The notes under the pieces were generated by a model. It saw only the letters and a program-made list of their open reading frames with translations, was not told where the DNA came from and did not search any database. Below are positions 7,905 through 16,176 of a stretch of DNA of 64,000 nt, in pieces (the first letter of the stretch is position 1; each line of letters begins with the position of its first letter). The position numbers and the translations under genes were made by a program. Source of the DNA: Caballeronia sp. SL2Y3 (lineage in GTDB: Bacteria > Pseudomonadota > Gammaproteobacteria > Burkholderiales > Burkholderiaceae); assembly GCF_022879575.1 (NCBI RefSeq), contig NZ_CP084263.1:186001-250000 (forward strand). Reading direction: 5' to 3'.

Positions 7905-9644
7905 ATGAAGACTCGACCAGTCCCGGCGATGCGCTTGGCGGCCCTTGCAGCAGGGGCCGCGGTGACATTCGCTTTTGCACAGCATCAGGCCATCGCGGCG
8001 GATGGCACGCCGGCGCAATACTCCGATGTCACTTATGAACGCCTGACAAGCGCGCAGGACGACCCGGGCTGGCTCACGTACTACCGCACCTACAACGGTC
8101 ATGCTCACTCTCCGCTCAAGCAGATCGACACACGCAACGTCAAGGACCTGAAGCAGGCATGGAGCTACAAGTTTCCCGCTGAGCTGCAGCAGGGTTTCGA
8201 AGCGACGCCCATCGTCAACGGGCGCTTTATGTTCGTGACGACGCCCAAGGACAACGTCTACGCATTCGATGCCGCGACGGGCAAGCAGCTTTGGAAGTAC
8301 GAGCCGCAACTCGACGCCAAGTCGTTCAAGACCGCCTGTTGCGACGTGGTGAATCGCGGGGTCGCGCTCTACGGAAAGAACGTCTACGTCGCGATGCTGA
8401 ACGGCGAAGTGGCCGCGCTCGATGCACAAACCGGCGCACTCGTATGGAAGAAGGCCATGTTCGATCCGGGCATGGGCTACGCATTCTCGCTTGCGCCGCT
8501 CGCCCTCGACGGCGCACTCGTCGTCGGCAGTTCGGGCGGCGAGTACGGCGCGCGCGGTTTCATCGCAGCGCTCGATCCCAACGATGGCAAGTTGCTGTGG
8601 AAGCGCTTCACGGTGCCCGGCGCGAAGGAGCCGGGCGGCGACACGTGGCCCGATGGCATGCAGGAACATGGCGGCGCGCCCGCATGGCTCACCGGCACCT
8701 ACGACGCGGCAAGCAAGACGCTCTACTGGGGCGTGGGCAATCCCGGGCCGTGGCTTGCCGACCTGCGGCCCGGCGATAACCTGTATTCGGATTCACTGCT
8801 CGCGCTCGATCCGAAGACGGGCGATCTCAAGTGGCATTATCAGTACACGACGCATGATACGTGGGACTACGACGGCGTGAACACGCCGGTGCTCGCCAAC
8901 GTCAAGTATCAGGGCAAGGACTACGACGCGATCATTCATGCGGACCGCAACGGCTTCTTCCATGCCATTGATCGCAGCAACGGCAAGCTGATCTACGCGC
9001 GGCCGTTCGTGAAGGCCACATCGGTCACGGGCTATACCGCTGATGGCAAACCGGTGCAGGATGCCGCGAAATACCCGAAAACAGGCACGACCATCGAGAC
9101 GTGTCCCAGCTTCCTTGGCGGCAAGAACTGGTGGTCCGTGTCGTACGATCCCGAGACACACCTTGCCATCGTGCCCGCGCTGCATGCGTGCATGTCCTTG
9201 TCCGGCAAGTCGGTGAACTACATGGAAGGCCTGCCCTATCTCGGAGAAGGCTTCGAGATCAAGCCTGAGCCTGGCAGCAAGGGCTATGGCGAACTGCAGG
9301 CGATCGACGTCGATACCGGCAAGAAGGTGTGGAGCTATTGGACCAAGCTGCCATGGAACGGCGGCGTGGCGACCACGGCGGGCGGCCTTGCGTTCAGCGG
9401 CTCGCTCGACGGCCACTTGCTTGCGTTCGACGAAAAGACGGGCAAGGTTCTGTGGAAGAGCCCGAAGCTCGCGAGCGGCATCATCGCGCAGCCTTCGGTG
9501 TATGAGATCGACGGCAAGGAATATGTCGCCATTCTCGCGGGCTACGGCGGCGCCAATCCGATCTGGGGCGGTCCGATGGCCAAGGTCGCCGACAAGGTGC
9601 CGCGCGGCGGCACGCTCTATGTGTTCGCGCTCAATCGTACGTGA
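7905..9644 (+). CDS. PQQ-dependent alcohol dehydrogenase, predicted lanthanide type
   Basis: A 579-residue periplasmic quinoprotein that oxidises primary alcohols to aldehydes. A signal peptide ends near AIAADG (residue 33). Tryptophan-rich beta-propeller repeats (for example TGKQLWKY, DGKLLWKR, TGKVLWKS) run through the chain. The vicinal disulfide Cys145-Cys146 that stacks on PQQ is present. Likely metal ligands are Glu213 (GGEYG), Asn279 (GNPGPW) and the catalytic base Asp321. Asp323 lies two residues on, in THDTWDYDGVN; this extra Asp is the marker of lanthanide-dependent XoxF/PedH enzymes, where calcium enzymes have Ala or Ser. A good ribosome site (CAGGAGACGACG) precedes the ATG. The cytochrome fusion follows 85 bases later and is probably the electron acceptor. 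Metal dependence and substrate are inferred. Confidence 0.94.
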   Translation: MKTRPVPAMRLAALAAGAAVTFAFAQHQAIAADGTPAQYSDVTYERLTSAQDDPGWLTYYRTYNGHAHSPLKQIDTRNVKDLKQAWSYKFPAELQQGFEATPIVNGRFMFVTTPKDNVYAFDAATGKQLWKYEPQLDAKSFKTACCDVVNRGVALYGKNVYVAMLNGEVAALDAQTGALVWKKAMFDPGMGYAFSLAPLALDGALVVGSSGGEYGARGFIAALDPNDGKLLWKRFTVPGAKEPGGDTWPDGMQEHGGAPAWLTGTYDAASKTLYWGVGNPGPWLADLRPGDNLYSDSLLALDPKTGDLKWHYQYTTHDTWDYDGVNTPVLANVKYQGKDYDAIIHADRNGFFHAIDRSNGKLIYARPFVKATSVTGYTADGKPVQDAAKYPKTGTTIETCPSFLGGKNWWSVSYDPETHLAIVPALHACMSLSGKSVNYMEGLPYLGEGFEIKPEPGSKGYGELQAIDVDTGKKVWSYWTKLPWNGGVATTAGGLAFSGSLDGHLLAFDEKTGKVLWKSPKLASGIIAQPSVYEIDGKEYVAILAGYGGANPIWGGPMAKVADKVPRGGTLYVFALNRT

Positions 9645-9729
9645 AGCGCACCTGAACCGCTGATCGGACCGCAGGGCGCCACGTCTTTCGCGCGCTCTGC
9701 GGCGCTCTCATACCACCGGACGTCTGGCC

Positions 9730-10941
9730 ATGACTCATTCACTCCACACCTTTCGCGCGGCGGGGATGCTCGCGGCATTCATCGCGCTCGCTCCTTCCGT
9801 GTCCCATCCCACGGTAAAAATCTGCACGTTTCCCGGTAGTCCGTCTGCGTCTCTGGATCGCGCCGTCGCACAAGCGGTCTTCGCGCGCGCCAACATTCCG
9901 ATCGAGTTCGTCCATGGTATCGGCGAAGGCGATGACGACGGCGTTTCGCTCAGGGAACTCGACAAGCTGCTCACTCGCGATTGCGACGTGATCGCAGGCT
10001 TCCCGCGTTCGACGGTCGCCGATGCTTCCGGCGGCAAAATGCGCTTTTCCAGCGGTTATCTGCGTGCGGGATATGTGAGCGTCGAGGCGCCCGGCACCGT
10101 GTTACAGGGCGCAGCGAAGCGCACCGTCGCGGCCACGTATGCGAGTCCAGCGCAACTTATCGCCGTGCAGCAGAAGGACGTGACGCTCGATCTCGAGAAT
10201 AGCTGCGCATCGACGGTCGACGCAGTGGCGACCGGACGCGCGCGAAAGGCCATCGTGTGGTATCCGGCCGTCGTCGCTTATCGCCTGATGCATCCGCAGC
10301 GCAGCTTCGATATCGCGCTCGCCGACTCGCCGTATGCGCAATGGCAGCTCTCTTTCGCGTTCGGCGCCAGGGCCGCTGCATCGCGCCCGCTGATCGACGA
10401 AACGCTCTCGGCCATGCGCAAGGATGGCGCGCTTCAGGCGCTGACGAAGCAGTGGACCTTGCCCGTGCAAACGACATCGACCGGTTATCTCGACAAGCCG
10501 TCGACGGCATCGCCTTCAGTCGGGGGCATCATGCTCGCGAACGCGAACGCCTCGCGCATGGGCCGCAACATCAAGGTTTCGAACGAAGTCGGCGCAGAGC
10601 CGCCATCATTCGAACAGGCTCAGACCTCGCACGGAAAGACGCTATATGGAAGCTCGTGCGCGAAGTGCCACGGCGCGCAACTTCAGGGGGTGACGGCGCC
10701 CGCATTGCAGGGGCCGTCGTTTGCACCGCCGGCGAATTCGCATCTGACGGTCGGCGGAATATTCACCTACATGGCGACCAACATGCCCGCCGATCGCCCG
10801 GGCAAGATGAAGGATCAGGACTATGCGGACATCATGGCGTTCCTGCTCATGTCGAACGGATACAAGCCAGGCCCGACCAAGATGACCGCCGACATTGCAC
10901 GTGCCTCGAAGCTGCCGCTGAACGCGGGGCCTGGTCATTGA
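9730..10941 (+). CDS. Fusion of XoxJ-like periplasmic binding domain and XoxG-like cytochrome c
   Basis: A 403-residue exported protein. After a short signal sequence, residues ~28-245 form a periplasmic binding-protein fold of the MoxJ/XoxJ kind (VKICTFPGSPSASLDRAVA at the start, QLSFAFG and ALTKQW near the end). A Ser/Thr/Pro-containing linker (~246-290) leads to a class I cytochrome c domain with heme motif CAKCH (310-314) and the probable axial Met352 in MATNMP. In methylotrophs, XoxJ and XoxG are separate proteins that serve the lanthanide methanol dehydrogenase XoxF, as a maturation/activation partner and an electron acceptor. Here both functions are on one chain directly behind a XoxF-like enzyme. 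The reading frame is continuous and a strong hairpin follows the stop. I do not know of a characterised fusion. Confidence 0.85.
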   Translation: MTHSLHTFRAAGMLAAFIALAPSVSHPTVKICTFPGSPSASLDRAVAQAVFARANIPIEFVHGIGEGDDDGVSLRELDKLLTRDCDVIAGFPRSTVADASGGKMRFSSGYLRAGYVSVEAPGTVLQGAAKRTVAATYASPAQLIAVQQKDVTLDLENSCASTVDAVATGRARKAIVWYPAVVAYRLMHPQRSFDIALADSPYAQWQLSFAFGARAAASRPLIDETLSAMRKDGALQALTKQWTLPVQTTSTGYLDKPSTASPSVGGIMLANANASRMGRNIKVSNEVGAEPPSFEQAQTSHGKTLYGSSCAKCHGAQLQGVTAPALQGPSFAPPANSHLTVGGIFTYMATNMPADRPGKMKDQDYADIMAFLLMSNGYKPGPTKMTADIARASKLPLNAGPGH

Positions 10942-10960
10942 TTCGGCCTCGGCGGACGTG

Positions 10961-10994
10961 CACCGCGCGCCTTCGATCTCGAAGGGGCGCGGTG
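10961..10994. terminator. Stem-loop terminator after the cytochrome fusion
   Basis: CACCGCGC (10961-10968) pairs with GCGCGGTG (10987-10994), and inside it CCTTCG pairs with CGAAGG around the tetraloop ATCT, with one G-G mismatch. It starts 20 bases after the stop codon. There is no long T tract, but the stem is very stable and separates the dehydrogenase/cytochrome unit from the aldehyde dehydrogenase. Confidence 0.7.
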
Positions 10995-11454
10995 AATCGA
11001 CAGCGCTTGCAGCCACGCGGCTACGGTCCGTGAGCTGCCCTCATACTGTTCCCACACCGCCTGCGCTCTGTTCCATCGACTCCGCGATCGGCGCCGCGAA
11101 TGCGGCAAGGCGTGTGACTTTCGCGTCACGCATCGTCACCGCGTACCAACACCAGGCGGCAGGCAAGAGCTTGGCTCAACGTGGGTATCCCCACCCTTCC
11201 ATCGTATCGGCGCTACGCGCCCGCTCTAAGCGTTCACGCCAAGACCCCGATTCACGAGTGCTACAGCACGATACACCTGTCGCGAATATGAACAGCCGCC
11301 GCCTGCGCCCGCAACGCACGGTCTCGCCCAAACCCACGCTGCGCATGACGATGCCGCGCGCGCGGTCAATGGCATGGAACTCGCAATGTACTGGCAGCGG
11401 CGGCGCGCATCGCCAGCGCTGGACCGCTTCTATCGACATGCGAGGAGCACACAG
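10995..11454. other. Intergenic leader of the aldehyde dehydrogenase
   Basis: About 460 bases without a supported gene. It holds a small palindrome GTGCT-AC-AGCAC near 11258-11269 and, at its right end, a sigma-54-like promoter (11370-11385). I did not find the 19-base element seen before pqqA and the alcohol dehydrogenase. Confidence 0.4.
11370..11385 (+). promoter_or_regulatory. Sigma-54-like promoter for the aldehyde dehydrogenase
   Basis: TGGCATG-GAAC-TCGCA keeps the essential GG and GC at ten-base spacing (GG 11371-11372, GC 11383-11384) with one deviation (TC for TT). It lies 70 bases before the start codon and would place the aldehyde dehydrogenase in the same RpoN regulon. Confidence 0.5.
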
Positions 11455-12975
11455 ATGAACCATGCGGAGATGCAGTTCCTGAGCACCGACTATCCGTACA
11501 AGAAGCAGTATGGAAATTTCATCGGCGGCAAGTGGGTGCCGCCCGTCGGCGGCGAATACTTCGACGACATCTCGCCTATCACAGGCGAGCCGTTCACCTC
11601 CATTCCACGTTCGCGCGAAGCGGACATCGAAGCCGCCCTCGATGCGGCTCATGCCGCGAAGGCATCGTGGGGCAAGACGTCCACAACGGACCGGGCCAAT
11701 GTGCTGATGAAGATAGCGGATCGCATGGAAGCGAACCTCGCGCGGCTCGCGGTAGCCGAATCGATCGACAACGGCAAGCCGCTGCGCGAGACGATGGCGG
11801 CCGATATTCCGCTCGCCATCGATCATTTCCGCTATTTCGCGAGCGCCGCCCGCGCGCAGGAAGGCTCCATTTCGCAGATCGACGAGGACACCGTCGCGTA
11901 TCACTTCCATGAACCGCTCGGCGTCGTCGGTCAGATCATCCCGTGGAACTTCCCCATCTTGATGGCCGTATGGAAGCTCGCGCCCGCGCTTGCGGCCGGG
12001 AACTGTGTGGTGCTGAAGCCCGCGGAACAGACGCCCGCGTCGCTGCTCGTGCTGCTCGAGGCCATTCAAGACTTGTTGCCGCCGGGCGTGGTGAACGTGG
12101 TCAACGGCTTCGGGCTCGAAGCCGGCAAGCCACTCGCATCGAACAAGCGCATCGCGAAGATCGCGTTCACCGGCGAAACGACGACAGGGCGCCTCATCAT
12201 GCAGTACGCCAGCCAGAATCTGATACCCGTGACACTGGAACTCGGCGGCAAGAGCCCGAATATCTTCTTTGCCGACGTGCTCAATGCAGACGACAGCTTC
12301 TTCGACAAGGCGCTCGAAGGCTTCGCGATGTTCGCGCTCAACCAGGGCGAAGTGTGTACGTGCCCATCGCGTGCGCTGATCGAAGAGTCCATCTACGAGC
12401 GCTTCATGGAGCGCGCGCTCAAGCGTGTCGCGGCAATCACGCAAGGGCATCCGCTGGACACGAAGACGATGATCGGCGCGCAGGCCTCGCAGGAGCAGCT
12501 CGAAAAGATTCTGGCTTACATCGACCTCGGCAAGCAGGAAGGCGCGGACTGTCTCATCGGCGGCGAACGCAATGCGCTCGAAGGCGAGCTTGCCAAAGGC
12601 TTCTACGTGAAGCCGACAGTATTTCGCGGCCACAACAAGATGCGCATCTTTCAGGAAGAGATCTTCGGACCGGTGCTGTCGGTGACGACATTCAAAAACG
12701 AAGAAGAGGCGCTCGCCATTGCGAACGACACGCTCTATGGCCTCGGAGCAGGCGTCTGGACGCGCGACGGCACGCGGGCGTATCGCTTCGGGCGCGCAAT
12801 CCAGGCGGGCCGCGTATGGACCAACTGCTATCACGCGTATCCGGCGCACGCGGCGTTCGGCGGCTACAAGCAATCGGGCATCGGGCGCGAGAACCACAAG
12901 ATGATGCTCGATCACTACCAGCAGACGAAGAACCTGCTCGTGAGCTATAGCGAAAAGCCGCTTGGTTTCTTCTAA
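11455..12975 (+). CDS. NAD-dependent aldehyde dehydrogenase (ExaC/AcoD-like)
   Basis: A 506-residue cytoplasmic aldehyde dehydrogenase that would oxidise the aldehyde produced by the quinoprotein to the acid. The ATG at 11455 follows GAGGAGCACACAG; the frame is open to 11374 without a better site. The NAD-binding segment ([20 protein letters not shown]), the glutamate motif LELGGKSPN and the catalytic Cys301 (GEVCTCPSR) are all present. [15 protein letters not shown] and the C-terminal PLGFF ending are typical of acetaldehyde dehydrogenases AcoD/ExaC, which accompany alcohol and acetoin catabolism under AcoR-type control. Length is normal. The truncated ABC permease sequence starts immediately after the stop codon, hinting at a rearrangement junction. 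Confidence 0.95.
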   Translation: MNHAEMQFLSTDYPYKKQYGNFIGGKWVPPVGGEYFDDISPITGEPFTSIPRSREADIEAALDAAHAAKASWGKTSTTDRANVLMKIADRMEANLARLAVAESIDNGKPLRETMAADIPLAIDHFRYFASAARAQEGSISQIDEDTVAYHFHEPLGVVGQIIPWNFPILMAVWKLAPALAAGNCVVLKPAEQTPASLLVLLEAIQDLLPPGVVNVVNGFGLEAGKPLASNKRIAKIAFTGETTTGRLIMQYASQNLIPVTLELGGKSPNIFFADVLNADDSFFDKALEGFAMFALNQGEVCTCPSRALIEESIYERFMERALKRVAAITQGHPLDTKTMIGAQASQEQLEKILAYIDLGKQEGADCLIGGERNALEGELAKGFYVKPTVFRGHNKMRIFQEEIFGPVLSVTTFKNEEEALAIANDTLYGLGAGVWTRDGTRAYRFGRAIQAGRVWTNCYHAYPAHAAFGGYKQSGIGRENHKMMLDHYQQTKNLLVSYSEKPLGFF

Positions 12976-13649
12976 CCTTCGAGCGCGCGGAGCCGCCGCA
13001 ATGGCGCGCATTCGTCGACGCCTGGCATGGCCGTCTTCAGGGCGGCCTGCCGCTCTCCGACCATCTGCTCTGGAGCGCGATCCGCGTGTTCGGCGCGTTC
13101 GCGCTGGCGGTCGTCACGGCCGTGCCCGTCGGCATCGCGATGGGCGTGAGCCGCATTGCGCGCGGGGTGCTGGACCCGCCGCTGGAGTTCTATCGGCCGC
13201 TGCCGCCGCTCGCGTATCTGCCGCTCGTCGTCATCTGGTTCGGCATCGACGAGACCGCGAAGATTGTCGTCATCTGGCTCGCGTGCTTCGCGCCCATCGC
13301 GATGGCCGCGCGTGCCGGCGTGCGCAGCGCGAGCGCCGAGCAGGTCAACGCGGCGTGGTCGCTCGGCGCGAACTTCCGGCAGGTGGTGTGGCACGTCGTA
13401 TTGCCCGCGGCGCTGCCTGAAATATTGACGGGCTTGCGCATCGCCGTGGGCTTTGGCTGGACGACGCTCGTTGCGGCCGAGATGGTCGCCGCCACGGCCG
13501 GCCTCGGTCAGATGGTGCTCAATGCGTCGAGCTTTCTGCGCACGGACGTGGTCGTCATGGGAATCATGCTGATCGGAGCGATTGCGTGGATCTTCGACTA
13601 CGGCATGCGCGCGCTGGAACGGCGGCTCGTGCCGTGGAAGGGGCGTTGA
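12976..13649 (+). pseudogene. 5'-truncated ABC transporter permease (taurine/sulfonate TauC type)
   Basis: The frame ending at 13649 encodes the last ~220 residues of a TauC-like permease. It has the EAA loop region (AAWSLGANFRQVVWHVVLPAALPEILTGLR) and the C-terminal LERRLVPWKGR, and lines up with TauC from about residue 50 onward. Homology can be read back in frame to FERAEPPQWRAFVDAWHG, right behind the aldehyde dehydrogenase stop codon. The first ~50 residues with the first membrane helix, and any start codon with a ribosome site, are missing; a GTG at 13086 would give 187 residues starting mid-helix. No ATPase or binding-protein partner is adjacent. I read it as a deletion remnant, not a working gene. 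Confidence 0.75.
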
Positions 13650-13741
13650 AGGTCTCGCCTGCAGGCGCATGCCGCGGTCGCGCATGCCCAAGCGGCACGC
13701 GTGTTGCTTCCCGGCGATGCTGAAAGCCGCTGGAGGTAGCC

Positions 13742-14842
13742 ATGAAACGCATATCGGCGCAGCAGGAGCTTCAAAGCAGCGCCCGCTCGATCGTGCAACC
13801 ATTGGCCGCGAGACTGGGCGCGCGAAGCTATCTGTATTTCGAACTCGGTGCAACGCCAGCCAAAGACCTGACGATCTCGGTCCGGTATCGTCCGCCCGAA
13901 GAGGTCGTGCTGTCGGAATATGGCGAACGGTTCTATGAAGACGATCCGTTGACGCGGCCCTTCCGCTCGTGGCTGCAAGGAGAAGGGACAACGGTTCCCG
14001 AACCGCTTGTCGTCGCACTGCGCGAACTGCCGCAACTTGCGAAGACGAGCTACGAGACGCGCTTTCTCCACCGCGCACGAATCTACGACGTCATCGGCCT
14101 CGGGATACCGATGTCGCTTGCTGGCGCGCGCAAGGTCGTTTGCTTCGGCATGCATAGACGTGCGACGGAACCGTGGTTCACTGCGTCCGAAGCGAAGACG
14201 CTGCGGCGCGCCGCGACCGCGCTGCGCGTGAACGCAGAGAACCTCGCGCTTCGCGAGCAACTCGCACTGCGCGACCGGGTTACGGATGCTTTCTCGCGCA
14301 GCGGTTCGCACAACTGGATACTGTTCGACTCGCACTTGCGCGTGCGTGACATGAGAGGAGACGCGCTATGCCGGTCAGGCGCGCGTTCAACGATCGTCGA
14401 GCGCATACGAGCGCAGCTCGAAGCATGTCGCTGCGCCAGGGACAGCCATACGCGTTCGATCAGCCTGCGCGTTCATTTAGGCGTGGAAGAAGACGCTGCC
14501 GCAACGCTTGCCGCCCGGGAAATCGCAGGCGAAGGAGGCGAGCGATGGTGGCTCGTCCACACCGACACGGCCCCCCGCTCAATCACAAGCAGGGGCTTCG
14601 ATTCATTCTTCGACGCCGCAGGACTCACAGCGCGCGAGCGAGAAGTGGCTCGCGTAGTCGCCGAGGGCGCAAGTAATGCGGCCGTCGCGAGAGCCCTCGG
14701 CATCTCGGTGCTCACGGTTGAAAACCACCTGCGATCGGTGTACGGCAAACTCGGCGTTTCGAGCCGCCTGCAAATGCTTCGCGCGATGCACGATGCCTCC
14801 CCTACCTCAACTCCCGAGCGAAGCCACGCAAGTCGTCAATGA
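13742..14842 (+). CDS. LuxR-family transcriptional regulator
   Basis: A 366-residue protein with GGAGGTAGCC just before the ATG. The C-terminal LuxR helix-turn-helix is clear: LTAREREVARVVAEGASNAA followed by VARALGISVLTVENHLRSVY (about residues 297-345). The N-terminal ~250 residues have no motif I can name; a GAF- or PAS-like sensor is likely. There is no receiver aspartate pattern at the N terminus, so it is not an ordinary response regulator. Its last 41 bases overlap the end of the convergent epoxide hydrolase gene. It may control that gene or the alcohol module upstream (LuxR-type regulators control ethanol oxidation in pseudomonads), but neither is shown. Confidence 0.85.
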   Translation: MKRISAQQELQSSARSIVQPLAARLGARSYLYFELGATPAKDLTISVRYRPPEEVVLSEYGERFYEDDPLTRPFRSWLQGEGTTVPEPLVVALRELPQLAKTSYETRFLHRARIYDVIGLGIPMSLAGARKVVCFGMHRRATEPWFTASEAKTLRRAATALRVNAENLALREQLALRDRVTDAFSRSGSHNWILFDSHLRVRDMRGDALCRSGARSTIVERIRAQLEACRCARDSHTRSISLRVHLGVEEDAAATLAAREIAGEGGERWWLVHTDTAPRSITSRGFDSFFDAAGLTAREREVARVVAEGASNAAVARALGISVLTVENHLRSVYGKLGVSSRLQMLRAMHDASPTSTPERSHASRQ

Positions 14843-15980
14843 GTGCATCGGGGTCCTCGTAGAACGGAAAGTGTCCGCCCGTCGGCATGGTCGTGTAGCG
14901 CACGACCGAGTGCGACAGAGCAGCGACCTCGCGTGGCGGCATGGGGAATACGGGATCGCGATACGCCGCGAGTGCGACGGGCACCTCGATGGACCGTCCT
15001 CGCGGAAGCGTTTGATACCCTTCCAGACCTTCCGCGACGTAGATCCATGTCGAAGGTCCGAAGCTGTCCGTGACCAGGTAAAGCATGATCTCGGTCAGGA
15101 GCCGGTCCATTGATATCGCGTCGCCGAATGATCGTTGCGACAGATCCGACCATGCGTGAAAGGCTTCTGCAATCCATGCGGCGACTCCGACCGGGCTGTC
15201 GAACATCGAATACGCCAGCTTGAGCGGCTTCGTTGCCTGAATCCGCGCATAGGCGCTCTCGTTCTTCCACAACTCGGCTTCGCGCGCGGCGAACGAGCGT
15301 TCGTTCGCATCGGCATTCTCACTCACAGCACCCGTGCGAGGCGCGGCGCCGTGATGACGGACGCTCTGCATCGTCAGATGGAGCCCGCGGATATGCGCGC
15401 GATGATGGAACCCGAGCATCTCCGCGATGGCACTGCCCCAATCGCCGCCGTGGACCAGGTACTCGTCATAGCCGAGCGCTTGCGTCATTAGCTCGTTGAA
15501 AAGCGACGCAATGCGTCGCGGGCCGATGGGCGTTGCCGGTGGCGGCGAAAAGTCATAGCCGGGCAGAGAGGGAATGACAACGCTGAAAGCGTCTTCTTCG
15601 CGACCGCCGAAGCGCTCGGGGTGGGCAAGCGGCTCTAGCAAGTGAAGATAGCTTGCGAACGTGTAGGGCCAGCCGTGGATGATCAAGAGCGGGCGCGGTC
15701 GCGCTCCAGAACCTCGCTCGTGAACGAAGTGGAGTTCCTGACCGTCGATATTCGTTAGAAAATGTTCGGCGGCGTTGATGTTTCGCTCGGCCTCCCGCCA
15801 TTGGTACTCGGTTAGCCAGTACTCGCACAATGCGCGCATCCATGCAGCAGGTGGTCCATACCGCCAATCGGCGGCGTCGCGCGGCTCGGGAAATCGGTGC
15901 CAACGATAAGACCGTATGCGTTCCCGGATGCGGGAGAGGTCTTCGTCCGGAACGTGGACGCGAAACGGAGTCAACGACAT
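14802..15980 (-). CDS. Epoxide hydrolase (alpha/beta hydrolase with EHN domain)
   Basis: A 392-residue protein from the ATG at 15980, preceded by GGAGACGCCATC. The N-terminal EHN domain (FRVHVPDEDLSRIRERIRSY) is followed by an alpha/beta-hydrolase core with the oxyanion-hole motif HGWPYTF (102-108), the nucleophile Asp180 in HGGDWGSAI, and the C-terminal catalytic His in GGHFPFYED. This family opens epoxides to diols by a covalent ester. There is no signal peptide. It stands alone on its strand, tail-to-tail with the LuxR gene, with which it overlaps by 41 bases. The substrate is unknown. Confidence 0.92.
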   Translation of the reverse strand: MSLTPFRVHVPDEDLSRIRERIRSYRWHRFPEPRDAADWRYGPPAAWMRALCEYWLTEYQWREAERNINAAEHFLTNIDGQELHFVHERGSGARPRPLLIIHGWPYTFASYLHLLEPLAHPERFGGREEDAFSVVIPSLPGYDFSPPPATPIGPRRIASLFNELMTQALGYDEYLVHGGDWGSAIAEMLGFHHRAHIRGLHLTMQSVRHHGAAPRTGAVSENADANERSFAAREAELWKNESAYARIQATKPLKLAYSMFDSPVGVAAWIAEAFHAWSDLSQRSFGDAISMDRLLTEIMLYLVTDSFGPSTWIYVAEGLEGYQTLPRGRSIEVPVALAAYRDPVFPMPPREVAALSHSVVRYTTMPTGGHFPFYEDPDALIDDLRGFARELR

Positions 15981-16176
15981 GATGGCGTCTCCATGATTGC
16001 GACACTTCATCATGGCCGGATGAGCCGAACCTGTCATGACGGAATTCCGTCATCCTTCGATTGTGGAAGGCTTCTCTCGATACCGCATCGTGCACAAGCG
16101 GAATCGCGAGCACAGCCTCAGGCAAGCGCCCGATCACGACTGACGCGCCTCTCCGATTGCGCACGAACCTCGACTG

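Noticed and set aside
11176..13011. A 611-codon minus-strand frame across the aldehyde dehydrogenase
   Set aside because: Arg-rich shadow frame without homology; the plus strand encodes an intact aldehyde dehydrogenase.
13001..13420. An ATG at 13001 as the start of the ABC permease
   Set aside because: It is out of frame with the permease homology, which runs in the frame of the GTG at 13086.
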